Shown piece after piece: positions 37,399 to 46,445 of a stretch of DNA of 64,000 nt. Location of the stretch: positions 1,883,089-1,947,088 of the forward strand of contig NZ_FWEX01000006.1 in the NCBI RefSeq assembly GCF_900170025.1. The letters are read 5' to 3'. The notes below the pieces were generated by a model, which had not been told where the DNA came from, did not search any database, and saw only the letters and a program-made list of their open reading frames with translations. The DNA comes from Nitrospira sp. ND1. Its GTDB lineage: Bacteria > Nitrospirota > Nitrospiria > Nitrospirales > Nitrospiraceae. The position numbers and the translations under genes are program-made. Position 1 is the stretch's first letter. Every line of letters begins with the position of its first letter.

Positions 37399-38106
37399 AT
37401 GAAGCGTAAGCAGCAGCGTTTGGCCGAAAAACCGATTCATCTCCTCACCTTCGCTCCGGACAAGTCCGAGAAGGGCGGCGTGAATCCGTTTGCACCTTCG
37501 CCGTTGCGCGCGACCATCAGCAAAGTCTTCGTGAAATTGGAGGATATGACCGAACGGTTCGAGGATTGGTGCCAGTATGGCCGGTCCGAGGAGCGAGCGG
37601 TGCAACCGTTGGGACAGCGCGTCTCCAAGTGGTTGGGAGCGCCGGTGGCCCGGCATGCCGAGCAGGCGGCCGAGGCTGAAACCGGGCTGGTTCCGGCTCG
37701 ACGCTGGGAAGGCTCGGTCGGGGACGTGATCTTCCGGCTTCGTGACCGGGCGGGCTTTGTGCAACGTGCGTTGACCGCGCAGGCTCGTGAGCTCAAGGAG
37801 TGGGTGATCGAACATACCCGGTCCACCCAGGCAGAAGTCGATCAGTTGCGGGAACAGGTGTCGACGCAACAGGCTCAGGTCGAGGAGCTGACGGCGCAGC
37901 TTCAAGATTTGCGGGCTCTGGTGACCTCCCAGCAGAAGGTCTTGATGTACATGGGCAAGGACATGGAGCTGGCGCAGCCTGCCGAGCTGGAGCTCTCCCT
38001 CGTGCCGTCACGCGCGATTCCATACCGTGACCGTGACAAGAAATCTTCGAGAGACCGACGGGAGGCTTCTACCGAAGCATCCCAGGCTCCCTACCTCAAC
38101 GCCTAA
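37399..38106 (+). CDS. Hypothetical coiled-coil protein
   Basis: A 235-aa protein of unknown function. The N-terminal half is mixed. A long coiled coil runs from about residue 120 to 185 (QAEVDQLREQVSTQQAQVEE and on), followed by a charged tail rich in Arg/Lys/Asp/Ser. There is no signal peptide. It starts at ATG 37399, 125 bp after tldE. A structural or scaffold role is possible. No family is recognised. Confidence 0.75.
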   Translation: MKRKQQRLAEKPIHLLTFAPDKSEKGGVNPFAPSPLRATISKVFVKLEDMTERFEDWCQYGRSEERAVQPLGQRVSKWLGAPVARHAEQAAEAETGLVPARRWEGSVGDVIFRLRDRAGFVQRALTAQARELKEWVIEHTRSTQAEVDQLREQVSTQQAQVEELTAQLQDLRALVTSQQKVLMYMGKDMELAQPAELELSLVPSRAIPYRDRDKKSSRDRREASTEASQAPYLNA

Positions 38107-38322
38107 GATTCGTTTCATGCTTTGGCGGTTCATGGGCCGTCGAGCGCCTCTTGTCGCTTCCTACAGACTTCATGCATCCATCCGTCCCGCGTGATGTGGA
38201 GTGCGGGCTAGCAACTTCTCGACGGGACTGCTAATTTGTGCCGTTCTGTGGGGCGGTGGAGTCGTCGCAGGATGACGGCGTTGTTCGTCTCACACCTGAA
38301 GAAACGAGCAGGAGAGGGGTCC

Positions 38323-39957
38323 ATGGTCAAGGGGGGATATGCGAGGGCGCTGGTTCACGGCTTGATGGTCGTGGGGTTGGCTTTGCCTGGTTCGGGTGGA
38401 GTCGCGCGGGCGGAAGTCACGCTGTTCGAGAATCTCGGCACCCTACATCACGAGATCACTACCACGTCCGACCTCGCTCAAAAATTTTTCGATCAAGGGA
38501 TCCGGCTGGTCTATGCCTTCAATCACGAGGAGGCGATTACGGCCTTCACCGAGGCCTCCCGTCTCGATCCCGATGCGCCCATGCCCTATTGGGGTGTGGC
38601 GTTGAGCCTGGGGCCGAACATCAACGCGGCCATGGATCCCAAGGTAGAGCCCCGTGCCGTGGAGGCGGTTCAGAAGGCCACTGCGCGTCTGTCGCAGGCC
38701 ACCGCCAGGGAGCGAGCCTACGTGGAAGCCCTTGCCGCTCGCTACTTGGCTAAAAAATCGGTCACCCGCAAGGTGAAGGACGAAGCCTATGCCAAAGCGA
38801 TGCGTCAGGTTGCGGGGGAGGCTCCCGATGATGCCGATGCCGCAACCCTGGCGGCTGAAGCCATGATGGTGCTCCGGCCATGGGACTACTGGCGCGCGGA
38901 TGGGCGGCCTCAACCGGGGACGGAGGAGATCGTGGCGATCTTGGAAGCGGCACTGCGGCAGCATCCTGATCATCCGGGTGCCTGTCACTATTACATTCAT
39001 GCGGTCGAAGCCTCGCCCGACCCTCAGCGCGCGCTCGACTGTGCGAAGCGGTTGCCCTCGCTGATGCCGGGTGCCGGACATCTGGTGCATATGCCGGCGC
39101 ATATCTACATGCGGCTGGGGCGTTATCGGGAGGCGTCGGAGCGTAATGCGACCGCCGCGATGGTGGATCATGAGTATTTGTCCCGTCACCCTCTTGAGGG
39201 CAACTACGCATCGGGATACTATGCGCACAACCTCCATTTCCTGAATGCCTCCTTGATGATGGAAGGCCGAAGCGCGGAAGCCCTGCAAGTCGCGCGGGAT
39301 CTCCTGGTGAAGGTTCCGGCTGACGAGATTGCCAAGGAGCCGTCGCTGGAATGGTATGCGCCGACGGTGCTGCTGACCATGGCCCGCTTCGGCCAGTGGG
39401 GCGACCTGATCAGACACCCGCCGCCGTCCAAGAGTCTGCGGCTCACCACAGGTCTCTGGCATTTTTCGCGCGGGTTGGCCTTTGCCGCGACGACGCGATT
39501 CGGAAGCGCTGAGGGGGAATTGTCGAATCTCCGGAAGGCGATGAAGCCCTTCGCTCGAGCCAAGACGGCGGAAGGCAAGATCAGTCGCACGATGTTGAAG
39601 GTGGCCGAACGGATCCTGGTCGGGGAAATGGCCGCGCGGCGCGGGCAATACGAGGCCGGAATTCAGGCCTTGCGCGAGGCGCTGCAGTTGGAGGCGTCGT
39701 TGCCCTACAGCGAGCCGCCGTTCTGGGTTCAGCCGGTTCGCCACAATCTGGGAGCGGTTCTGCTGCTGGCGGAACGTCCGGTCGAGGCTGAAGCCGTGTA
39801 CCGGGAAGACTTGCGCCTCAACCCCGAGAATGGATGGGCGTTGCACGGACTGATGCAGAGCCTGCGGGCTCAGAACAAGGATGCAACCCAGGAAGAAACG
39901 CGGTTTCGTGCCGTATGGGCGCAGGCCGACGTGACATTGACGGGGTCTCGATTTTAG
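38323..39957 (+). CDS. Exported TPR-containing protein
   Basis: A 544-aa protein with a signal peptide (about residues 1-27, ending GVARA). Low-similarity TPR units follow, for example FFDQGIRLVYAFNHEEAITA and DAPMPYWGVALSLGPNINAA at the start. HYYIHAVEASPDPQRALDCA with LVHMPAHIYMRLGRYREASE are histidine-bearing motifs common in this family of uncharacterised bacterial proteins. The start ATG 38323 has AGGAGAGGGG upstream. An earlier in-frame ATG would bury the signal peptide. A periplasmic function is likely but unknown. Confidence 0.85.
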   Translation: MVKGGYARALVHGLMVVGLALPGSGGVARAEVTLFENLGTLHHEITTTSDLAQKFFDQGIRLVYAFNHEEAITAFTEASRLDPDAPMPYWGVALSLGPNINAAMDPKVEPRAVEAVQKATARLSQATARERAYVEALAARYLAKKSVTRKVKDEAYAKAMRQVAGEAPDDADAATLAAEAMMVLRPWDYWRADGRPQPGTEEIVAILEAALRQHPDHPGACHYYIHAVEASPDPQRALDCAKRLPSLMPGAGHLVHMPAHIYMRLGRYREASERNATAAMVDHEYLSRHPLEGNYASGYYAHNLHFLNASLMMEGRSAEALQVARDLLVKVPADEIAKEPSLEWYAPTVLLTMARFGQWGDLIRHPPPSKSLRLTTGLWHFSRGLAFAATTRFGSAEGELSNLRKAMKPFARAKTAEGKISRTMLKVAERILVGEMAARRGQYEAGIQALREALQLEASLPYSEPPFWVQPVRHNLGAVLLLAERPVEAEAVYREDLRLNPENGWALHGLMQSLRAQNKDATQEETRFRAVWAQADVTLTGSRF

Positions 39958-39973
39958 AGTCCCGCGCCGGTTC

Positions 39974-39987
39974 GGGCCCCGGGGCCC
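39974..39987. repeat. G+C-only palindrome between two genes
   Basis: GGGCCCCGGGGCCC is a perfect 14-bp palindrome 16 bp after the TPR gene stop. It could stall transcription, but there is no T-run. Confidence 0.35.
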
Positions 39988-40014
39988 ATCTCTGTGCCAG
40001 ACAAAGGATACGAG

Positions 40015-40836
40015 ATGCTGAAGACGGATTACGTGTTTCATGCCACTGAAGAGGCCCGTGAATTAGAGCGGTTGCAGATGCTGGAGCGGATCTTCGATCC
40101 GGGCACGCAACGACGGATGTTAGCCACCGGACTGACGACCGGGTGGCACTGCCTGGAAGTGGGAGCAGGGGCCGGCTCCATCGTGCGTTGGCTGGAGCAG
40201 CGGGTCGGGCCATCCGGCAAGGTGGTCGCGGTCGATACAAACCCGAGGTTCTTGCGCGGGAGCGGCAGCTCAACCATCGAAATCCTGCAAGGGGATATCT
40301 GTGACATGGAGTTTCCGCCCGCCGCGTTCGATCTGGTGCATGCGCGGTATGTGATGATTCATATCGCGGACTATCAGACGGCGTTTGAGCGGATGTTGCG
40401 GTGCGTCAAACCGGGCGGTTGGGTCGTGATCGAAGAGCCGGATTTTCAAGCGGCTCGCGCCGTGGCCGGACCGGACGAGGCCCGGGCGGCCTTCGGGCGA
40501 GTAAGCGAGGCGATCGAGCGGATGTTCACGTCCCTCGGGATGGACCATGCCTTAGGCGCGAAGTTGCCCGTGTTGTTCCAGCGCCACCACCTGGACCAGG
40601 TGACGGTGGAACACGAGGGGCATTTATCCGCAGGCGGCGACCTGATTCCGCAGATGATGAAATTGTCTGCCGAGCAGCTTCAATCGAAGTATGTGGCGAC
40701 AGGACTAGTGACGGAGTCCGATATGGAGCAGTATGGGAGGCTTGCCGACGATCCGGACTTCTGGGCCATTTATTACGCGACGGTGGCGGTGACCGGCTGG
40801 TGGCAGCCGCAATGCGGCGGGCGAACCCAAGGATAG
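40015..40836 (+). CDS. SAM-dependent methyltransferase
   Basis: A 273-aa class I methyltransferase. The SAM-binding motif I is LEVGAGAGSIVRWL, motif II has VVAVDTNPRFL with the acidic residue, and DLVHARYVMIHI with VKPGGWVVIEEPDF gives the later strands. The ATG at 40015 has AAGGAT 5 bases upstream. It resembles small-molecule or ubiquinone-type methyltransferases. The acceptor is unknown. The next gene starts 2 bp after its stop. Confidence 0.88.
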   Translation: MLKTDYVFHATEEARELERLQMLERIFDPGTQRRMLATGLTTGWHCLEVGAGAGSIVRWLEQRVGPSGKVVAVDTNPRFLRGSGSSTIEILQGDICDMEFPPAAFDLVHARYVMIHIADYQTAFERMLRCVKPGGWVVIEEPDFQAARAVAGPDEARAAFGRVSEAIERMFTSLGMDHALGAKLPVLFQRHHLDQVTVEHEGHLSAGGDLIPQMMKLSAEQLQSKYVATGLVTESDMEQYGRLADDPDFWAIYYATVAVTGWWQPQCGGRTQG

Positions 40837-40838
40837 GC

Positions 40839-41372
40839 ATGCGATACATTGTAGGAGTCATGGGGCCGGCCAAGGCCAGGAAAAAAGATGTCGACAATGC
40901 TCGCGTGCTGGGCGAATTGATTGCGCGACGCGAGTGGGTGGTGCTGACCGGCGGTCGTGACGTCGGCGTGATGGATGCAGCCTGTCAGGGCGCCAAGAAG
41001 GTTCCCGGCAGCCTGACGATCGGGGTGCTGCCTTCGGCTCGTGAACGCGTGTCCAAGTATGTCGATCTGGCCATCATCACCGAAATGGGCAATGCCCGCA
41101 ACAACGTCAACGTCATGTCCAGCAATGTGGTGGTGGTCTGCGGGCTGATGGGGGCCGGCACCGTGTCGGAGGTGGCGCTCGCGCTCAAGGCGGGAAAGCC
41201 GGTGATTCTGGTCGGGGCCACGCCGGCCGAGGAGAAATTTTTCAAGAAACTCGGTGGGCGGCTTATCGCTTCCGTGGACAGTCCGGAAGAAGCCATCGGG
41301 CTCATGATGAAACAGTTCGAACAGCAGCAACCGGATCTGGTCCAGGGGGCGCGCTCCTGGGGCGGGGTCTAG
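40839..41372 (+). CDS. LOG/TIGR00725-like nucleotide-binding protein
   Basis: A 177-aa protein of the SLOG superfamily related to lysine-decarboxylase-like/LOG proteins. It has VGVMGPAKARKKDVDNARVLG, WVVLTGGRDVGVMDAACQGA, TEMGNARNNVNVMSSNVVVV and GAGTVSEVALALKAGKPVIL. It lacks the canonical PGGxGTxxE, having GAGTVSE instead, so it matches the TIGR00725 branch. It is coupled to the methyltransferase gene (2-bp gap). The stop (41370-41372) overlaps repeat A copy 5. Confidence 0.83.
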   Translation: MRYIVGVMGPAKARKKDVDNARVLGELIARREWVVLTGGRDVGVMDAACQGAKKVPGSLTIGVLPSARERVSKYVDLAIITEMGNARNNVNVMSSNVVVVCGLMGAGTVSEVALALKAGKPVILVGATPAEEKFFKKLGGRLIASVDSPEEAIGLMMKQFEQQQPDLVQGARSWGGV

Positions 41373-41600
41373 CAGGCGGCTGAAACAACCTCCCAGCGGG
41401 ACACTGCCGCCTCACTATCTCGGCGGCGTTCACAAACGTGACGCGCTTTATTCCGCGCGTCGTGAACCTCCGAGGCTCAACGTACCGCACGCGGGAAAAA
41501 GAGCCTGTCTCGGCAGGCTGGGGGTGGGTGGATAAGAAGCATGTGGCCTCGCCCCTTCGCATTGCTGCGGCCTGGCTGGACGGACTTTTTGAACAGCTTA
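41371..41600 (+). repeat. Dispersed palindromic repeat A, copy 5 (expanded)
   Basis: About 230 bp. It starts at the preceding gene's stop codon with AGCAGGCGGCTGAAA and ends CTGCGGCCTGGCTGGACGG-ACTTTTTGAACAGCT, as in copy 3. The centre is enlarged by about 100 bp around CGTACCGCACGCGGG, including an imperfect inverted pair near 41432-41464 (ACGTGACGCG and CGCGCGTCGTG). The enlargement looks like an insertion into an A element. Confidence 0.65.
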
Positions 41601-41611
41601 TAAGCGGTTTG

Positions 41612-41703
41612 CGATCCCCTTCGCCACAGAACTGTTCTCGCACATTCCTTCAATGGACTACCAGTACGTTTTGCGTCGGCTTCTAACGCTTCGTCGTGAA
41701 TGC
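41612..41703 (+). repeat. Dispersed repeat B, copy 2
   Basis: A stretch directly after repeat A copy 5 sharing CGATCCCCTTCGCC, CTGTTCTCG, GGACTACCAGTACG and GTCGGC-TTCTAACG with B copy 1. A and B are adjacent at both sites but in opposite order. The remaining 41704-41814 shows no gene or repeat. Confidence 0.55.
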
Positions 41704-41814
41704 AGGACGCCGCCGTGAATCGTGAACCGTATCTGGTTGGGGAGAGAAAAACTTTGGGGGACCTGATTCCGAGGTTTTTTTATGGAGAGGAGCGACGCGT
41801 CACGGGCCCGTTTC

Positions 41815-42300
41815 TCACTGGGGAGGGGGAGAACCGGACAGGGCACCCTGTTCCAACAACACCCCGGAGTTGTCGAAAGGAAGGCGGCCTTCCTTGGTAT
41901 GAAGTACGCCTGTGACGTGGTAAGTGAGTGGCTGATCGCCGGAGAAGGACAGCAACTGTCGGACGACCTGTAAGGTCGAGGTGCTTGTTTCGACTGATGT
42001 GACCGAATCACTCAAGCGTGGCACGACCAATTCCTTGTTGCCTAGGCCTCGGGCCAGCCGGTTTCCATTCAGATCCAGGCGAAAGTCGATGCCGGTGACG
42101 GCAAGATCGAAGTCGTTGGGGTTCCGAATACGAAGATCCACCTGAAGTCGCTGCTCGAAGGCGCTGGCCTCGAGCGGCGTGACGTTGGTCACGAGGACTT
42201 CCGGCGCTTCCCCTTTCATGAACCAGGAGGCGCATCCGGAAAGCGTCAGCACCGCCACCAGTCCCACACGCGAAGCCAGTCGTCTCATCCTGCCCATCAT
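41815..42300 (-). CDS. LEA type 2/WHy-domain lipoprotein
   Basis: A 161-aa lipoprotein (lipobox TLSGC, Cys23) with a WHy/LEA14-type domain: APEVLVTNVTPLEASAFEQR, the invariant RIRNPNDFDLAVTGIDFRLD, and NGNRLARG. Such domains are immunoglobulin-like and linked to desiccation or stress tolerance. It is a single gene on the minus strand, divergent from msrA. Confidence 0.88.
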   Translation of the reverse strand: MMGRMRRLASRVGLVAVLTLSGCASWFMKGEAPEVLVTNVTPLEASAFEQRLQVDLRIRNPNDFDLAVTGIDFRLDLNGNRLARGLGNKELVVPRLSDSVTSVETSTSTLQVVRQLLSFSGDQPLTYHVTGVLHTKEGRLPFDNSGVLLEQGALSGSPPPQ

Positions 42301-42431
42301 ACAGAAACATCCAATCGATTGCGATGCTCGTAGATAAGAGGTATAGCTTTGGCGCTGCGACCGCAGTCGCTCACGTACTTTGGTAAGATGAACAGCGAGG
42401 AGGCGGGTCAGTTGCAGGGAGGACTTATTCT

Positions 42432-43055
42432 ATGAATATCGTGATACGCCGAGGCATGTATACGTGGCTGGTTCTGGCGATGGTGCTGGCAGGTTCACTG
42501 GCTTCGGTCGGGCAGGCCGCGGGTCCTGCCGGTCCGGCGAAAGCGTATTTTGCCGGAGGGTGTTTCTGGTGCATGGAGGAAGTGTTCGAGAAAGTGCCGG
42601 GCGTCATATCGGTGACCAGCGGATATATGGGCGGGCGGGTCGAACACCCCAGCTATGAGCAGGTCTCTGCCGGTGGAACGGGTCATGCCGAGTCGGTGGA
42701 GGTGGTCTACGATCCGGCCAAGGTGAGTTACACCGCCTTGCTTGACGCCTTTTGGCACAATGTGGACCCGGTCACGCCGAACGCACAGTTTTGCGACCAT
42801 GGCAGCCAATACCGGGCCGTGATCTTTTACCAGGGCGACGAGGAGAAGCGCCTGGCGGAGGAGTCGAAAGGCGCCATCGAGCAATCCGGGCGGCTCCCAG
42901 GGAGGATTGTTACGGAACTCACCCTGGCTTCGACGTTTTATCCGGCCGAGGACTATCACCAGGATTTTTATAAGAAGAATCCGGTCCGGTACAAATTCTA
43001 CAAATATAACTGCGGGCGGGCGCAGCGACTGGAAGATCTCTGGGGAGCTCCATGA
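42432..43055 (+). CDS. msrA: Peptide methionine-S-sulfoxide reductase, exported
   Basis: Repairs oxidised methionine (S-sulfoxide). It is 207 aa with a signal peptide (about residues 1-30), so it acts in the periplasm. The catalytic motif is GGCFWCMEE with Cys44 (nucleophile) and Cys47, followed by GVISVTSGYMGG, HAESVEVVYDP and the HYQDFYKKNP-like YHQDFYKKNP. The stop overlaps the next gene (ATGA). The divergent stress-type LEA lipoprotein and this gene suggest an envelope oxidative-stress role. Confidence 0.96.
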   Translation: MNIVIRRGMYTWLVLAMVLAGSLASVGQAAGPAGPAKAYFAGGCFWCMEEVFEKVPGVISVTSGYMGGRVEHPSYEQVSAGGTGHAESVEVVYDPAKVSYTALLDAFWHNVDPVTPNAQFCDHGSQYRAVIFYQGDEEKRLAEESKGAIEQSGRLPGRIVTELTLASTFYPAEDYHQDFYKKNPVRYKFYKYNCGRAQRLEDLWGAP

Positions 43056-43498
43056 CAGGTGAGGGCTCGGAGGAATGGCTCGCGCGGCTGATCCGGGAAT
43101 GTCGGACGATTGCCGTGGTGGGATTGTCGTCGAATCCGGCCCGACCCTCATACCGCGTGGCCGCCTACATGCAGCAGCAGGGCAAGGTAGTGGTTCCGGT
43201 CAATCCGCGCGAGTCGGACCTGTTGGGGGAGCGGGCTTATCCGGCACTCTCCGCTGTGCCCGGTCCGGTCGATATGGTGAATATTTTCCGACGATCTGAA
43301 GAGGCGGGCGCGGTCGTCGATGAAGCCATCCGGATCAAGGCCAAGGCGGTCTGGCTCCAGGAGGGCGTGATCGACGAGGCGGCGGCTGAGCGTGCGCGCC
43401 GGGCCGGGCTGCAGGTGGTGATGGATCGTTGCTGGCTGAAGGAGCATATGCGTTGCGTCAGTGGGGACGGCCCGGATGTCAGGCCGGCGAACGTATGA
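43052..43498 (+). CDS. CoA-binding domain protein (YccU-like)
   Basis: A 148-aa Rossmann-fold CoA-binding protein: TIAVVGLSSNPARPSYRVAA, GKVVVPVNPRE, VDMVNIFRRSEEAGAVVDEA, KAVWLQEGVIDEAAAERAR and MDRCWLKEH. It matches the YccU/succinyl-CoA-ligase-like family. The substrate is unknown. It is translationally coupled to msrA upstream and to a membrane protein downstream by ATGA overlaps. Confidence 0.9.
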   Translation: MTGEGSEEWLARLIRECRTIAVVGLSSNPARPSYRVAAYMQQQGKVVVPVNPRESDLLGERAYPALSAVPGPVDMVNIFRRSEEAGAVVDEAIRIKAKAVWLQEGVIDEAAAERARRAGLQVVMDRCWLKEHMRCVSGDGPDVRPANV

Positions 43499-43935
43499 GC
43501 GTGGATCGTTCCCTGGTCCGCCTGATCCTGGTTATTGTCTGGCTGAACGGGGTGCATACGCTCGACCACATGATTCGGGGAGACTTCCACTGGCCGCTCG
43601 ATGGGCAATCGGTTGGTTTTGTGCTCGTCGTCGCCGCCATCTACCTCGTCATTGGAATGGGAATACGGCTGTCCAACAGAGGGGTTGTCGGGCCCCTGTT
43701 CTGGGCCATCATCGGAGGCGGAGGATTGGTCTTTGGGTGGTTGTCCCACTTCAGTCCCTTCACCGACCAGCCGTTGCACGTGATCTACGGGAGCTATCAC
43801 AATGCCACGGGTGGCGCTCTCGCGGTGTTATGTCTCATGCTGCTTATGGGCGTTGTGCTGACGGCGACGCTCTATTCGATCTACCTGTGGCATCACCAAC
43901 GTCACATCACCGTGTCGCGTCCTGTTTCCCGGTAA
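43495..43935 (+). CDS. Small integral membrane protein
   Basis: A 146-aa protein with four hydrophobic segments (about residues 8-24, 41-56, 68-80, 106-130) and a His-rich end (LWHHQRHITVS). It is not assigned to a family. The ATG at 43495 is inside the stop of the CoA-binding gene. It is the third gene of the msrA operon. Confidence 0.78.
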   Translation: MSVDRSLVRLILVIVWLNGVHTLDHMIRGDFHWPLDGQSVGFVLVVAAIYLVIGMGIRLSNRGVVGPLFWAIIGGGGLVFGWLSHFSPFTDQPLHVIYGSYHNATGGALAVLCLMLLMGVVLTATLYSIYLWHHQRHITVSRPVSR

Positions 43936-44084
43936 CCTCGTTCCCAGATCTTCCATCGATTTCCCTCTGAGCTGATTTGTGTCATTTTCTTGAGCATTCC
44001 GCCCCTCCATGGAATAGTGACGTGACGGTGCGCGGGTCTCTCTTGCACCGGCTTCCCTACCAATCATCCCTGGAGGTCATAGCC

Positions 44085-44471
44085 ATGATGCCCTTGCTCA
44101 CGGTGTGCGGTCGTTTGTTGTTCGTTCTTCCCATGGGGCTCTTCGTCATGGGTTGTACACAGTCGGCCCTGCAGGCGCCTTCTCCGCAGGAAAATCTTGG
44201 CATGGGCATCGTGACGGGAACGCTCGGTGCGCAAATCCCGGCTGCAGCCACGACCGGCGACCAGCCGGGCGGGTCGTTAGTCGGTCAGGTACAAGCCGTG
44301 GAAGGGGGAGCGTATCTGGTCCGCGATGTTCGCGGGCAGGAACATCGTATCCCCCATGATCAAAACACGAGGATCGATCGACCGGCCCATGTGGGCGATC
44401 GCATCCAATCCTGGTTCGATCGGCAGGGCCGAGCCGTGCTCATCAGAAGCCTTGATGAGGAGCCCCGGTAG
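44085..44471 (+). CDS. Small lipoprotein
   Basis: A 128-aa lipoprotein (lipobox FVMGC) with a compact beta-type domain: SLVGQVQAVEGGAYLVRDV, then GQEHRIPHDQNTRIDRPAHV and GDRIQSWFDRQGRAVLIRSL. This resembles the small OB-like domain of periplasmic DUF proteins. The ATG at 44085 has GGAGG 9 bases upstream. The function is unknown. Confidence 0.8.
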   Translation: MMPLLTVCGRLLFVLPMGLFVMGCTQSALQAPSPQENLGMGIVTGTLGAQIPAAATTGDQPGGSLVGQVQAVEGGAYLVRDVRGQEHRIPHDQNTRIDRPAHVGDRIQSWFDRQGRAVLIRSLDEEPR

Positions 44472-44510
44472 GACGAGCCCGGCCCACGCCGCTCGAGTCC
44501 TCGCACGATC

Positions 44511-45128
44511 ATGCAAGAGCCGGAATGGAATTCCCGTTGGGAGCGTGTCGCCCGCGTGCTCTGCCCGTTTGTGGTAGCCGGATGCCTGGTGGTGATGATG
44601 CCTCCGGTGAGCCGGGTCGCAATCGACCCTGCTATGAGCCATATCCCGTTCCCGCGCTCGCCCGAAACCATCGCCGCACTCATTGCCCACTCTGCCGCGC
44701 AATACGGGCTTGACCCGGCCCTCTTGCAAGCCGTGATCAAAGTCGAATCGAATTTCAATTCGGACGCCGTGTCGTCGAAAGGGGCCATCGGGTTGATGCA
44801 GCTCATGCCACTGACCGCGGCGGCGCTCCATGTGCTGGATCCGTTCGATCCGAAGGACAATATCCATGCGGGCGCGGCGCTGCTTCGGCGGCTCCTGAAC
44901 CGGTTCGACGGGGACCTTTCGTTGGCGCTGGCGGCGTACCATATCGGTGAGACGCGAGTCAGGCAGACGCTCGGCACGCCGGCGCTTCCCGCGACGCAGC
45001 TCTATGTCGAACGCGTGCTGGGTCATTACCATCGATTCCGTGCGGAGTCCCATCAAGCGGCTGCACATACCAGGACGAGTGAGTCAGGCGGCGAGGCGTT
45101 CCTGGCTTCCCCTCGGGTGCGTGAATGA
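44511..45128 (+). CDS. Lytic transglycosylase (SLT domain)
   Basis: A 205-aa peptidoglycan lytic transglycosylase. The N-terminal membrane anchor or signal is at about 14-32. The SLT domain at about 55-175 has catalytic Glu79 in QAVIKVESNFNSDAVSSKGA, then IGLMQLMP, NIHAGAALLRRLL and LALAAYHIGE. It cleaves glycan strands in the periplasm. It lies 39 bp after the small lipoprotein gene and may share its transcript. Confidence 0.92.
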   Translation: MQEPEWNSRWERVARVLCPFVVAGCLVVMMPPVSRVAIDPAMSHIPFPRSPETIAALIAHSAAQYGLDPALLQAVIKVESNFNSDAVSSKGAIGLMQLMPLTAAALHVLDPFDPKDNIHAGAALLRRLLNRFDGDLSLALAAYHIGETRVRQTLGTPALPATQLYVERVLGHYHRFRAESHQAAAHTRTSESGGEAFLASPRVRE

Positions 45129-45286
45129 AGCCGGTCTGTGCATTGTAGCTGCCCCGCTGCAGGCATGCGGCGCCGGTTGCATTTTCCGCTAGGAACGGGT
45201 ACGGGATTCTGACTCGCGCAATCGCGGGGAGACGGCCTCCGGCCGCTAAGCCGGTGGAAACCAGACCACGATTTTTGAGGATAGTG

Positions 45287-46441
45287 ATGAAGAAAAGCGA
45301 TCGGACCGCTCGTTTGGCTCAATCGGATATCCGTGCCATGACCCTCGCCTGCGCCAAGGTGAACGGGATCAATATGTCTCAGGGCGTTTGCGATACCCCT
45401 GTTCCTCCGGTCGTGGTGCAGGGCGCGCAACAGGCGATGGCCCAAGGGCACAACATCTATTCACGCTTTGACGGCATTCTGGAATTGCGGCAGGCCATCG
45501 CCGACAAACTCGCTGCGTACAATCGAATCACGGCGGATCCGGACGCCAATATTACCGTGAGTGCCGGCGCCACCGGATCGTTTCAGGCCACCTGCATGGC
45601 GTTGCTGAATCCCGGCGACGAGGTCATTCTCTTTGAGCCCTTCTACGCCTATCACATTCAGGCGATCGTTGCGGTCGAGGCCGTGCCCCGCTGTGTGTCG
45701 ATGCGACCGCCGGACTGGACGGTGGATTTCAAAGGCCTCGAGCAGGCGATCACATCCAGAACCAAGGCCATCGTGGTGAACACTCCGGGAAACCCTTCCG
45801 GAAAAGTCTTCACACGACGGGAGTTGGAACAGATTGCGGAGATTGCCTGTCGCCATGACGTGATGGTGATCACGGATGAGATCTATGAATATTTTGTGTT
45901 CGATGGGCGGGAACACGTGAGTATGGCGTCTCTCCCCGGTATGGCCGACCGAACCATTACCATCGGGGGTTACTCGAAAACGTTCAGTATCACCGGTTGG
46001 CGCATCGGCTACAGCGTGGCGGAGGCCACGTGGGCGAAGGCCATCGGCGCGATGAGTGATGTGTTGTATGTTTGCGCGCCCACCCCGCTGCAGCATGGTG
46101 TCGCCGCCGGGATTCGTGCGCTCGGCCCCTCGTTTTACAGCGACCTGACGAAGGAGCATCAGCAGAAGCGCGATCGGTTCTGCGGCGCGTTAGCCCAAGC
46201 GGGACTGCCCCCTGCCGTGCCGCAGGGTGCCTATTACGTGCTGGCAGATGTGTCCCGGCTTCCAGGAAAGACGAGTCGCGAACGCGCGCTGTATCTGTTG
46301 GATAAGACCGGCGTGGCGGGCGTGCCGGGCGAAGCGTTCTTCGAAGGGCCGGAGGGGAGTCGGTTTATGCGGTTTTGTATGGCGAAGACCGACCAGGATC
46401 TGGAGCGAGCCAGTCAGGCGATCGAACGATTCAGGTCATAA
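45287..46441 (+). CDS. Class I/II PLP-dependent aminotransferase
   Basis: A 384-aa fold-type I aminotransferase related to aspartate/kynurenine transaminases. It has NIYSRFDGILELRQAIADKL, the PLP-phosphate loop SAGATGSF, VNTPGNPSGKVF, ITDEIYEYFVF (Asp and Tyr contacting PLP) and the Schiff-base Lys231 in GGYSKTFSITGWRIGY. The ATG at 45287 has GAGGAT just upstream. The amino donor is not evident. There is no biosynthetic gene beside it. Confidence 0.93.
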   Translation: MKKSDRTARLAQSDIRAMTLACAKVNGINMSQGVCDTPVPPVVVQGAQQAMAQGHNIYSRFDGILELRQAIADKLAAYNRITADPDANITVSAGATGSFQATCMALLNPGDEVILFEPFYAYHIQAIVAVEAVPRCVSMRPPDWTVDFKGLEQAITSRTKAIVVNTPGNPSGKVFTRRELEQIAEIACRHDVMVITDEIYEYFVFDGREHVSMASLPGMADRTITIGGYSKTFSITGWRIGYSVAEATWAKAIGAMSDVLYVCAPTPLQHGVAAGIRALGPSFYSDLTKEHQQKRDRFCGALAQAGLPPAVPQGAYYVLADVSRLPGKTSRERALYLLDKTGVAGVPGEAFFEGPEGSRFMRFCMAKTDQDLERASQAIERFRS

Positions 46442-46445
46442 GCTG

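Noticed and set aside
38443-40041. 532-codon minus-strand frame across the exported TPR gene
   Set aside because: The plus-strand protein has a signal peptide and TPR motifs with a good ribosome site. The antisense frame does not.
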